Positions 22,742 to 31,117 of a stretch of 64,000 nt of DNA are shown here, one piece after another; position 1 is the first letter of the stretch, and every line of letters starts with the position of its first letter. The translations under genes and the position numbers were made by a program. This stretch comes from a virus, in the IMG/VR virus record IMGVR_UViG_3300035698_024657, positions 1 to 64,000 of that record. The stretch is one strand, 5' to 3'. The notes below the pieces were generated by a model. It worked only from the letters and a program-made list of their open reading frames with translations, searched no databases and had not been told where the DNA came from.

Positions 22742-23110
22742 TCAACGATTTTCTAATTGTATCGTTACTTTATCCAATTTACTGGTGACTTTGCGAAACT
22801 CGTGCATCTGTTCTTGTACGTGGGTTTTAAGATCAAGTAAATGTATATTTGACATCACTGTGTGTTCTGCTAATTTATCAATAGACTGCTTGATCTCTAC
22901 AAGGATCTTATTATTAAAATCTACATCTTTCGTCAATAGTGCTAAATGGACTGCAATGCGTTCTTGGATATTTTGTATATTTGCAGCTTTGCCATTTCCG
23001 CCATTTCTTTTTTCTTTTATACCATCATACGCTAACTTTGTACCCAAAGTTAGCACAGATGCGAACACACCTGTAGCAATTAGTGTCGGTAACTGCGCTG
23101 CAAATTCCAT
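22742..23110 (-). CDS. Single-span membrane coiled-coil protein
   Basis: The 122-residue product has a membrane segment at about 7-27 (LPTLIATGVFASVLTLG), a Gly/Asn linker and an extended coiled coil to the end. Residues 47-57 (QERIAVHLALL) resemble the recurrent motif with Leu in place of Gly. Topology is like i-spanins or phage membrane tethers. It lies among other small membrane genes near the convergence point. Confidence 0.45.
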   Translation of the reverse strand: MEFAAQLPTLIATGVFASVLTLGTKLAYDGIKEKRNGGNGKAANIQNIQERIAVHLALLTKDVDFNNKILVEIKQSIDKLAEHTVMSNIHLLDLKTHVQEQMHEFRKVTSKLDKVTIQLENR

Positions 23111-23147
23111 ATTGTCTCCTCAAGAATGCGTGTAGGTTACCGATCAA

Positions 23148-23480
23148 TTATGCATACGTCCCATAAACAATGATTGAAGCGCCACCATCCTCATCATAAT
23201 ACGAAAGAGGTGCCATTACGGGCAGGGCGGTCTCGAGCATGTCAACATTTGGATAACTTCCAGAAGTAACATGATAAAACACGTCGTTATCTTTATCTCG
23301 TATCTGGAGCTCTCCACGATCGCCGGTAATTGCGCCACTCCAACCAATACCTGTAACCATTATAGTGCGGTCGGTAGCGTCTGCGCCTATAACTGTCCAT
23401 GCAGCAGCGGCACTTGAGGCCACTTTATTTGCGGGGCTATTAAAAAGGTCTCCATGACCATGCGCGTATATTATAGACAT
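23148..23480 (-). CDS. Hypothetical beta-rich protein
   Basis: The 110-residue product is predicted beta-rich: AAWTVIGADATDRTIMVTG, GELQIRDKDNDVFYHVT and SIIVYGTYA, with Gly turns. It has no signal peptide. Small beta sandwiches of this type are often virion decoration or fibre components, and it is close to the structural block. No family recognised. Confidence 0.45.
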   Translation of the reverse strand: MSIIYAHGHGDLFNSPANKVASSAAAAWTVIGADATDRTIMVTGIGWSGAITGDRGELQIRDKDNDVFYHVTSGSYPNVDMLETALPVMAPLSYYDEDGGASIIVYGTYA

Positions 23481-23483
23481 TTC

Positions 23484-23795
23484 CTACTTCTCCGGATTTG
23501 TATGTGTATTATTATCATTATCATTTTCAACTATACCTGAACGATTCATTAATCTGTTTCGCAATTTATCAAGCCGTACTGGTGAAAAAATCTTTGCACC
23601 TACATTACCTGAAATATAAATGCCGAAGATCCACGCCCAAAACCAAAAAACTTGCTCGCCCGTGGCTTTGCCCGCAAAACACAATACAAGGGCGCCAAAA
23701 TAGAGTAGAGCAAAACCAACAAGCTTTCGCGTATTCCACTTGGACTCCGCCAGTTTTTGCCCATTAGTTTTTTGTTTTCTCCGGCGACGCGACAT
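23484..23795 (-). CDS. Two-span membrane protein, holin candidate
   Basis: The 103-residue product has a basic N-terminus (SRRRRKQK), two hydrophobic segments (LVGFALLYFGALVLCF and VFWFWAWIFGIYI) and a polar C-terminal tail. Size and topology fit class II holins, and neighbours include single-span coiled proteins. No endolysin is visible in the window, so the lysis role is only a guess. Confidence 0.4.
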   Translation of the reverse strand: MSRRRRKQKTNGQKLAESKWNTRKLVGFALLYFGALVLCFAGKATGEQVFWFWAWIFGIYISGNVGAKIFSPVRLDKLRNRLMNRSGIVENDNDNNTHTNPEK

Positions 23796-23842
23796 GTACT
23801 TTTATCCCTATTTCTATATAGAAGTAGTTCACTTTAAACCAT

Positions 23843-25138
23843 TTAGATCAATTCGCCCAATGCCTGGTTTTCCACATAAGCATACGGTGAAGGACCAGCG
23901 GCGTCAATGTGCTGTACATTAATTTTATACCTGAACGTCATTCCACGTTTAGGGTGTACACCACAAAAATGTTGACACGCTTCAGAACTTGTAAACATTC
24001 TACCTACGCTAAACTCATTGCCACCAATAAGAGAGCCATTAATTACTAACTCACCTTTGACTCTGTCTAAAAGACCATAATTGTGGAAGTGGCCTAACAT
24101 GATATAATCAAAGTGCTGTTCCTTCGAAGCTAACAATTCCTTAAAGTTCGCCACCATACGTTGAATGCCATACCATGGAATACCCAGGTTCGACATAATA
24201 TTATCACCGTGTAGTAGTAGAAAATTATGATTATTGACCTCGTGAACATACCAGAAGCTTTTTGGAATAATAAATTTGACATTCTTCTGATTGACTAACA
24301 ATGCACTTAGCATCTGATAGCATATGTAGTCCCAATTAACATAACGTGCCTTAAACCTCGGTTTCTTATGTAACCGTCCATGATTGCCAATGACTCCAAC
24401 AAATTCAATTTCTTCGAATTCAACCGCTAATTCTCGGACCATCTGCGCAACTATGTACGCTAAATTCATGGTCCACTCGACTACGTTACCGTCAGCACTT
24501 TCAACCAGTTCCTCATGAATTGTACCTGAAACCCAGTCACCTAAACCCAGAATATGGAGCTTACGGAACTTATATCCCTGCAGCTTGTTCTGCGAAATGT
24601 CAACTACCGCCTCTACCAGAGCTTTCAAACGATGTGACATGATGTGGAAGTTATACTCATTCAATCCCGCAAGCTCTTCAGATTTAACCACTTCACCTGC
24701 GTGAATATCTCCAAGATTGAGGATAAGTTCCTCTTCAGATGGTTTGTCGAGTTCGGACGATCTGGGTTTAGGCGAAGATACTTCGGGAAAGGCATGAATA
24801 TGCTCTTGCACGTACTCAGTGAGAACCTCTTGAGTACTGGTCGCTTTAATTGCGTGCTTATATTTCTTTAGAAGGATACCCTTTTCAGCTTTCACGCGAG
24901 TAAGTTCAATGTCCTTCTTGACGATTGTTTTAGACTCTTCTACGGTAGGAATCGCAAACGTCCTTTCACATTCTGTGAGAGATAACCCTAAGCGCCCAAT
25001 TTTCCGTTCCACGGCATCGTATGTTCGCGCATTGCCAAACTTCACATTCATTTTAGCTAAAAAATCTTGGGGATGTTTACCCAGGGTCACTTGTTTGTCT
25101 AAATACTTCTCTTCGGGTACTGTCCATTTAATCGACAT
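23843..25138 (-). CDS. Calcineurin-like metallophosphoesterase
   Basis: The 431-residue product has the five phosphoesterase signatures in order: LGDIHAG, GLGDWVSG, GVIGNHG, LLHGDN and LGHFHN. These coordinate two metal ions. The N-terminal 60 residues (WTVPEEKYLDKQVTLG, TYDAVERKIGRLGL) look like a SANT/Myb-type or HTH DNA-binding fold, so it could be a DNA phosphoesterase. It sits between virion genes and small membrane genes. Substrate unknown. Confidence 0.75.
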   Translation of the reverse strand: MSIKWTVPEEKYLDKQVTLGKHPQDFLAKMNVKFGNARTYDAVERKIGRLGLSLTECERTFAIPTVEESKTIVKKDIELTRVKAEKGILLKKYKHAIKATSTQEVLTEYVQEHIHAFPEVSSPKPRSSELDKPSEEELILNLGDIHAGEVVKSEELAGLNEYNFHIMSHRLKALVEAVVDISQNKLQGYKFRKLHILGLGDWVSGTIHEELVESADGNVVEWTMNLAYIVAQMVRELAVEFEEIEFVGVIGNHGRLHKKPRFKARYVNWDYICYQMLSALLVNQKNVKFIIPKSFWYVHEVNNHNFLLLHGDNIMSNLGIPWYGIQRMVANFKELLASKEQHFDYIMLGHFHNYGLLDRVKGELVINGSLIGGNEFSVGRMFTSSEACQHFCGVHPKRGMTFRYKINVQHIDAAGPSPYAYVENQALGELI

Positions 25139-25151
25139 ACATTACTTTCCT

Positions 25152-27236
25152 TTATTCAGCTATTTCCAGATTAAGGCCCAATGCTTTTGCAATTTCCTGC
25201 ACTTGATCGGGACGTAAATCCATATCATCGGTAATCCGTTTAATTTGTCGGAGAACCTCTAAATACTTGTACCTTTCAACAATTTTAAAGATGATGTTTC
25301 CTTTTGACCAATTACTATTTTCACCAATCAAAGAATCCTCATTATCGAATGCCTCTTGTCGTTTTTGCTTTAAGTTTGTATACTCTACCTTAAGTGCCTT
25401 TAATTCATCATCAATTTCACGTAATTTATCCGCAATTTGCGTATACCGAGTAGCGGCATTTTCTGGCGTAATTACTTCATTGAGTAATGCATAATCAATA
25501 ACGTTTTTACGTGCATCCGCAATATGTTGATTAATGCGGGCCATAAATTCTGCAGCTTCATCCAATGCAGGATCAATTACCTCTTCTGTTAAATTTACTG
25601 CCTTACCTGGAGGAATAAGCCACACATCGTGGCCCATATCATAAAGTTCTTCTTTTTGTTCAGTAAGTTTCTTTTCATCTCCAGGGGGCATCACATAATA
25701 CGTCAGAGGATGCTTTGTACCAGGCAATTGGATTTTATTTAATGTCCACCAAAATACGTCGTGGAGATCTTGCCACATTTCTTGGGGATCAGCCTTAGCT
25801 TTATCTGGATTAAGTGCAGCTAAATCTATCCAATCCACAATAACGTGTATATCAATATCAGAGGTATTATTATAGGAGTACGTCGCAGTAGACCCAGTAT
25901 AGAACATATTCTTAACCCACTGCTCGGGCTTAATATATCCGCCCATATACGCTACATAGGATAAAAAGTTTTCAATGATATGTAATTTTATATCAGGTTT
26001 CAGCATTGGTAAATCATCTCGACCGATATCCCAAATTGCGGGATCGAGAGTAGACCGGGGTTCATCTAAAATACTTGCAAGTCGCGCATTTTTAATGTGC
26101 ATAGGCTTTTGAAATATAACTTCAATATCGTCGGGGATAGTCTCCATCTCCTCATATTGAGTTGACTCAGTCACCTTTTCCCATACTCGCGTATATCCCC
26201 AATCATTTAATTCATTAATAATTGGCTGAAGTGTGACTACTGAGTCAAGTAATCTAACTTTACCTCCAGGAAGTAGTGCATTATCTATATTATGTGCAGC
26301 TTGTAAAAGTTGTGCTGCATACTCTTCCTTAGATATCCCCCTATATCCCAGATTACTAATTACATTACTCACATTGATAAAAGATTTAGGACTTAATTCT
26401 AGAGAAGTAGTTATATCCCCTTTATCTCCTTCTATATAAGGATGATCTGGGTATTCATCCATATCAGGACCATATAGATCTACAACTGTCAATCCTTTAT
26501 GAAATGGGGATTCACCGCCACCAAAATCATATCCCTCTATATCCGTTGGGACAGCTTTACGGTAAGCCGCATCATACTCTTCTGGAAATGCGCGCACTCT
26601 CCAATCATAGTCATACCTATCTTCTTTGTCCCCACTAATTTTCTTTATACTTGAGGTTACTTCATTGAGTGCGCCGCCCTTACTCGATTTTTCCTGGACT
26701 TCTTTTTCTTTTTTCTTGTTCCAGGAATGCGGGTAGTCGAGGGATTCTCTGATCGGGACTGCCATGGCAGCAGTTTTTTCAACTTGTTGAGTATCGCCAT
26801 CTTTACTCCTTAAATTCAACGCAATTACTTTACGTTTACGCATATTGAGACCTCTTTGCCTCTGATGGTACTCTGATAAGAAATCTTCATTGAAGTCGTG
26901 TACGAGATGTTCATCCGTAAATGGTAAACCCTTAAGAGGTCTTAACCAATTCGAAGGTTCAGGATAAATATTATCTACCTTTTTAGGATCGCCTGAGTGC
27001 CCTTGTCCACCCGTACCCGCTTCAGGTTGAGTTTCACCAGGAATAGGATCACGATCAAGTTCTGATGGAGTATGATAATCCTCCATCGTATGTTGCTCGC
27101 CACGAGGTTTAGTCCACGGCGCTTTTGGCGCAGTATGGGGCACAGGTCCAGATACATTAGACCCTGGATAAGTTGCCTCATCCCGTGGGGGATTATCCCA
27201 TGAAGTTTTTCGCATATTTAAATTACCTGCAATCAC
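25152..27236 (-). CDS. Multi-domain virion-associated protein with nucleotidyltransferase-like domain
   Basis: The 694-residue product begins with the leader-like NLNMRK at 5-10; a second copy GLNMRK is at 129-134. The N-terminal 130 residues are Pro/Gly-rich and disordered. Residues 250-330 may be a methyltransferase-like fold (VVDLYGP, then LLPGGKVRLLDS). Residues 395-470 match a phage nucleotidyltransferase type: LDPAIWD, KPDIKLHIIENFLSYV, then GST at 448-450 and SDIDIHV at 459-465. A long coiled coil follows. Activity is unproven. The leader suggests packaging in the capsid. Confidence 0.6.
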   Translation of the reverse strand: MIAGNLNMRKTSWDNPPRDEATYPGSNVSGPVPHTAPKAPWTKPRGEQHTMEDYHTPSELDRDPIPGETQPEAGTGGQGHSGDPKKVDNIYPEPSNWLRPLKGLPFTDEHLVHDFNEDFLSEYHQRQRGLNMRKRKVIALNLRSKDGDTQQVEKTAAMAVPIRESLDYPHSWNKKKEKEVQEKSSKGGALNEVTSSIKKISGDKEDRYDYDWRVRAFPEEYDAAYRKAVPTDIEGYDFGGGESPFHKGLTVVDLYGPDMDEYPDHPYIEGDKGDITTSLELSPKSFINVSNVISNLGYRGISKEEYAAQLLQAAHNIDNALLPGGKVRLLDSVVTLQPIINELNDWGYTRVWEKVTESTQYEEMETIPDDIEVIFQKPMHIKNARLASILDEPRSTLDPAIWDIGRDDLPMLKPDIKLHIIENFLSYVAYMGGYIKPEQWVKNMFYTGSTATYSYNNTSDIDIHVIVDWIDLAALNPDKAKADPQEMWQDLHDVFWWTLNKIQLPGTKHPLTYYVMPPGDEKKLTEQKEELYDMGHDVWLIPPGKAVNLTEEVIDPALDEAAEFMARINQHIADARKNVIDYALLNEVITPENAATRYTQIADKLREIDDELKALKVEYTNLKQKRQEAFDNEDSLIGENSNWSKGNIIFKIVERYKYLEVLRQIKRITDDMDLRPDQVQEIAKALGLNLEIAE

Positions 27237-27245
27237 GTTTGCCGC

Positions 27246-29522
27246 TTACTTTTTCTTCTTATCGCTCTTGCCAAGAAATAGTCTACCGGGGGCACCTGGG
27301 CCAGCACCGGGAGCAGCATTAAATTCAGTTACGCCAGTCATTGCTGATTGAAAATTCTCATCATCTGGGAATGTAGGTGCAGGGGCAACCATAGGTTGTT
27401 CTACCGCAGGAGCTAATTTAAAATACTCTACCATCTGCGCAGCTTCTTCTGGCGAATACTGCCCAGCAGCAACAGCCGCCTGAATCTCTTCGTATGTAGG
27501 CACGGCGGCGTGCTTCATATTAAGAGGCAACTTCTTCATAGAAAGACGCATACGTCCTCTATCAAATCCACTAGAATCTTCACCCTGGTAAGCAGGAGTA
27601 TTAGTTAACTGTTGCTCATTAGTATCGTAACGTTTTTTCGGCATAGTTGGCCTCTTTGGATCTTGATTTATTGGCTTAATTGGTGGTTGTTCTATTGTAG
27701 CTGCACGTTCTTCAGGAGTCTCTGTAATCGGTGCAGAAAATTCTGCAATTTTTTCGCGGACTCTTGATTTCATATTGTTGCTCATAGTTCTTCCCGGAGT
27801 GAAACCGCCACCTTCGTTATCTGCCTGATCCATATAGGGCATGACTGGGCGTTTTGCTCTTTCACGGGGCGGATTTTTAGCATCAAAGCCATCACGATTT
27901 CCTTGCTGTGGTTCTACATCATATGGACCAGTACGGGGACCATATGTACCACCTGGGGGCGCGCCCTTTTGAAGATCATGAAGAGAATCATCTGGAGTAG
28001 GCTTCCCTACAACGGTGGCCAAAATCGGAGATATTGCATCAACTAATGATTTTTTGGCCCGTGTAACCGTACCAAACCTGCGTCTAAGCGTATTGCATTC
28101 TGCAGAAGTCTTACCGTGCTGAATTACCAGGTCACCTGCACGAAATTTCGAATACGCTTTACGGAACAGAGTGAATGTTAACCACTTCCCAGCATTATCA
28201 AAAGAGAATGTAGAAAACAGATCATTGTCCGCAGTTTTTTGCATTAAGTTAATAGCATTTGCAAGATAGTTTTCATCTGATTGTCCACCTAATGGTCCAA
28301 CCGCAAGCAGATTACCTTGATCACCGTCACCTGGAGTACGCCCAGAAGGACGATTATGAAATTGCCACCTGTCCTCACGCCTTCTTACCGGCGCCTTAGT
28401 AGGAGAATCACCAGATGTCCATTCATATTCCCACTCAGGGCCACCAGGACCAGTAACATCGCCTATCGCGTCTTTACGCATATTCAGATTAGCGGCTTCA
28501 CGGCCTTTATCCTTCTCTCTCTGCGCACGTTCGTTTTCACGGTATTCTCTTTCGACACGTTGTTGGACATTTTCTTTCGGTGGAGCGGCCCAACCTTTAA
28601 TAACATCTTCTGCAGATTTACCAGTACGTTTTGCATCATCAAACGCATTCTGATCGATCCTCTTTTCATTTAACAATCCCATTAACCCAGTGATGCGTTT
28701 CTTTTCTGCACGCTGTTCTGGAGTACTACGTGGTGCACTGGGCGGCTGGTCAATAACAGATTGCCCTTCCATCGATAACATAGTATTAGAAAGCATACTC
28801 ATTACCTTACGGACACGCTGCATATCAAATACTAAATCCAAATACTGCTGCCCGCGATCAGTCATAAACCAATCTTTTGCCTTTTCTAACTCTTGTTTGG
28901 TATTCGCCTTCATTAAATTCAGGGCAAGTTTCTCCGCCTTGGCACGATCATTAGGCGTTCCACTCTCAAATAGCTTTTGTGCCCGTTCTTTAAGTAAGAT
29001 AGGTAAATCGGAAGAAGCAATCATGGATTGAGCAGTTTCAACATCAACATCATTGATACTTGTTGATAATGGTGTTAAAGCCTCAATTACCCCACCGATA
29101 ACTTCAGGCGGCCCAAATTTGGCCAACTGCCGCTCTTCTCTTTGCCCTTGAGGAGTCTCCTTTTTCAGCAAATCCTTCATAATATCACGAAAAGAATCAG
29201 GAACTGCGGGACCATCTTTAGCTGGAGGAGCCTTTTTCTGCTGCTCGCGCTTTTTCGCAAGTTCTTCAGCAGACATGGGATTGTATGCTTCTTCAACCTC
29301 TCCACGTTGTCCGGCAGGCGCACCCGGCAAAGATCTTACTGGGGTAAGCGCATCTTCAGGAGGTAAAGCGGGATGAGGTTTTGGTGCAGGCACCTCTTTT
29401 TTTACCCCTAAATCGTTTTTCGTTTCATCATCTAACGAATCGCTAAGGAGGGTCGCCTTTTTGGTTATAGGATCAATTATCCTTGCGTCCAAATTGTAAC
29501 GTTTCACTATTTTCCTCCTCAA
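27246..29522 (-). CDS. Large virion protein with LNMRK modules
   Basis: The 758-residue product is mostly charged and Pro-rich with helical blocks. LNMRK is at 346-350, followed by Ala/Gly/Pro-rich sequence, and LSMKK plus LNMKH occur near the C-terminus, before AAVPTYEEIQAAVAAG (an oligomer-like helix). The tail ends in a Lys run. There is no enzymatic motif. It is in the virion gene block next to other proteins with the same pentapeptide. Scaffold, inner-body or portal-associated roles are possible. Confidence 0.55.
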   Translation of the reverse strand: MRRKIVKRYNLDARIIDPITKKATLLSDSLDDETKNDLGVKKEVPAPKPHPALPPEDALTPVRSLPGAPAGQRGEVEEAYNPMSAEELAKKREQQKKAPPAKDGPAVPDSFRDIMKDLLKKETPQGQREERQLAKFGPPEVIGGVIEALTPLSTSINDVDVETAQSMIASSDLPILLKERAQKLFESGTPNDRAKAEKLALNLMKANTKQELEKAKDWFMTDRGQQYLDLVFDMQRVRKVMSMLSNTMLSMEGQSVIDQPPSAPRSTPEQRAEKKRITGLMGLLNEKRIDQNAFDDAKRTGKSAEDVIKGWAAPPKENVQQRVEREYRENERAQREKDKGREAANLNMRKDAIGDVTGPGGPEWEYEWTSGDSPTKAPVRRREDRWQFHNRPSGRTPGDGDQGNLLAVGPLGGQSDENYLANAINLMQKTADNDLFSTFSFDNAGKWLTFTLFRKAYSKFRAGDLVIQHGKTSAECNTLRRRFGTVTRAKKSLVDAISPILATVVGKPTPDDSLHDLQKGAPPGGTYGPRTGPYDVEPQQGNRDGFDAKNPPRERAKRPVMPYMDQADNEGGGFTPGRTMSNNMKSRVREKIAEFSAPITETPEERAATIEQPPIKPINQDPKRPTMPKKRYDTNEQQLTNTPAYQGEDSSGFDRGRMRLSMKKLPLNMKHAAVPTYEEIQAAVAAGQYSPEEAAQMVEYFKLAPAVEQPMVAPAPTFPDDENFQSAMTGVTEFNAAPGAGPGAPGRLFLGKSDKKKK

Positions 29523-29540
29523 TATTCACCAGAACATGTA

Positions 29541-30179
29541 TTAAGCTACATGTTCAGTATCGTTAGAAACTATAGGCGTTTCCAACAATACCGCTTGTTC
29601 GGTTAATTTAAAAGTGTATGTACCGGTATACTCAAATTTCGGGCAATCTACCTGGACTACTTTACACCCTTTATCGATATATTGTTTTTCTTGTTCGGCT
29701 AAATGGACCATTGCATTTTGTACTGATGGTAAATCTTGAATATCATATATGTCAGATTCAAGAGACCGCGTAATGGTAACATTATCTGCAGTCTTCTCCC
29801 CTTTATTATTATCACGTCGGAATTCACTCAAAGTTTCGAATGCTATAAAATCATCCCCTTGCAATGCATATGCAGCAGACTCTTCTGATGGGATTACGGC
29901 ATCTACAGGAGGTGCCTCACTTTTCATAGGACTATCATCATCAGAAGTAGCAACTATTTTAAGTACGACAGTATTCTCGCCAATAAATTCTACGCCCACT
30001 TGACTACATTCTATAGGTTCGTATTCATTACCGTTCCAATTTACTAACAATTTTGTAACACTCACAGGAACTGCTCCTTTCGGGGATTTACTAAGATTAA
30101 GGACAATTTGAGTAGGATCTTGGCCAAATCTTAACTTTTCCGGGGTCTTTAATAATGTTGCATACATGTCATCAGTCAT
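29541..30179 (-). CDS. Hypothetical virion-block protein
   Basis: The 212-residue product has an N-terminal beta region (DPTQIVLNLSKSPKGAVPVSVTKLLV), an acidic Ser/Glu linker and a second beta part at the end (KFEYTGTYTFKLTEQAVLLETP). It may be a head or neck component, but no family is recognised. Confidence 0.45.
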   Translation of the reverse strand: MTDDMYATLLKTPEKLRFGQDPTQIVLNLSKSPKGAVPVSVTKLLVNWNGNEYEPIECSQVGVEFIGENTVVLKIVATSDDDSPMKSEAPPVDAVIPSEESAAYALQGDDFIAFETLSEFRRDNNKGEKTADNVTITRSLESDIYDIQDLPSVQNAMVHLAEQEKQYIDKGCKVVQVDCPKFEYTGTYTFKLTEQAVLLETPIVSNDTEHVA

Positions 30180-30181
30180 AA

Positions 30182-30586
30182 TTAGTATCGAGGTACAAAA
30201 AAGGTTTCAAGTAATTGTACGTCCGAAATATTCGACAAAAAGAAACTCTTAATAGTATCAGCATTAATATCGTGTAACCAAAGGTATCCTGCAGGATGAC
30301 TTCCTGCGCCACCTACTTCATAGGGTTCACCTACGTACTGTTTAAGCTCTCCTCGTCTATTAGTATATTCAATTTGTAAATGTTGACTATTCGCAATCGC
30401 AAACGGAATTAATTCAAGAGGACTAAGAATCTCTTCCTCGGGCAGAATCTGTTCCGATGGCTCAACTATCTCCTCAGAATTAGCTAATGCGGCAAGTCGC
30501 CCCAATTCCTCAGGTGTAAGTTCAAGGTTTTCACCATTATCGAAATCTTCTTCAAAGAAAGGGGAATCATATTCATCTTCAGACAT
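30182..30586 (-). CDS. WYL-like domain protein
   Basis: The 134-residue product has an acidic N-terminal half. The C-terminal 80 residues have a WYL-type pattern: LQIEYTNRRGELKQY, EPYEVGG, YLWLHDINADTIKSFFLSNI and LLETFFVPRY. WYL domains bind nucleic acid or small ligands and are common in regulators. Here it lies between virion genes and TerL. It abuts the next genes closely. Confidence 0.6.
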   Translation of the reverse strand: MSEDEYDSPFFEEDFDNGENLELTPEELGRLAALANSEEIVEPSEQILPEEEILSPLELIPFAIANSQHLQIEYTNRRGELKQYVGEPYEVGGAGSHPAGYLWLHDINADTIKSFFLSNISDVQLLETFFVPRY

Positions 30587-30649
30587 CTATTTTCCCCTTC
30601 TACATCGCCGTTTGCATTTACTGCATTTTTTCTTATTATCTTCAGACAT
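30587..30649 (-). CDS. Cys/Lys-rich microprotein
   Basis: This 20-codon ORF (MSEDNKKKCSKCKRRCRRGK) stops directly before the WYL-like gene, whose N-terminus also begins MSED. The three Cys and basic residues suggest a zinc or nucleic-acid ligand. It could also be a leader peptide or a truncated copy. Confidence 0.35.
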   Translation of the reverse strand: MSEDNKKKCSKCKRRCRRGK

Positions 30650-30668
30650 CTTTATCTATAATACCTTC

Positions 30669-31115
30669 TTAAAATCGGAGAGACGCCGCAAAACTATTAC
30701 TCTTTATCTCTGCAAACAATGCTTTATCCCATACACCCATACATTTTGCTAAACGTTTCGTCGCAGTCCATGTACGTTGCTCGTCATTTCGCCGATATAC
30801 TGAATTATTCGTGTATTCTTTCATATTCTTAATACGCTGCTTTTGGGTCATTCCCCGGTCCTCAAAATAATGACAATATTCGTGCATGAGTACACACATA
30901 AGGGAAAGTTGTGTCGCTGCTGTAAATGTACAATCATACGGTATATCTATCTCAATATAGGTCTTTTTCTTTAAGATGACAGTAGAGCCTGTAATCTCAG
31001 TATCGTGCTGACCAAACCTCACAAATATTTTTGGACGTATCTCGCATAGATTATTTAATGTTTTTTGCAGTTTTTCAACATATTGTACGATTGGCCAATA
31101 TGAACGAGATACCAC
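30669..31115 (-). CDS. HExxH metallopeptidase-like protein
   Basis: The 148-residue product has HEYCH in LMCVLMHEYCHYFEDRG, the zincin motif of SprT/ImmA-type peptidases. A third ligand is not obvious. It starts right after TerL and may process virion proteins or degrade a host factor. Since several neighbouring virion proteins have candidate cleavage-type leaders, a maturation role is an attractive but unproved idea. Confidence 0.6.
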   Translation of the reverse strand: MVSRSYWPIVQYVEKLQKTLNNLCEIRPKIFVRFGQHDTEITGSTVILKKKTYIEIDIPYDCTFTAATQLSLMCVLMHEYCHYFEDRGMTQKQRIKNMKEYTNNSVYRRNDEQRTWTATKRLAKCMGVWDKALFAEIKSNSFAASLRF

Positions 31116-31117
31116 AA

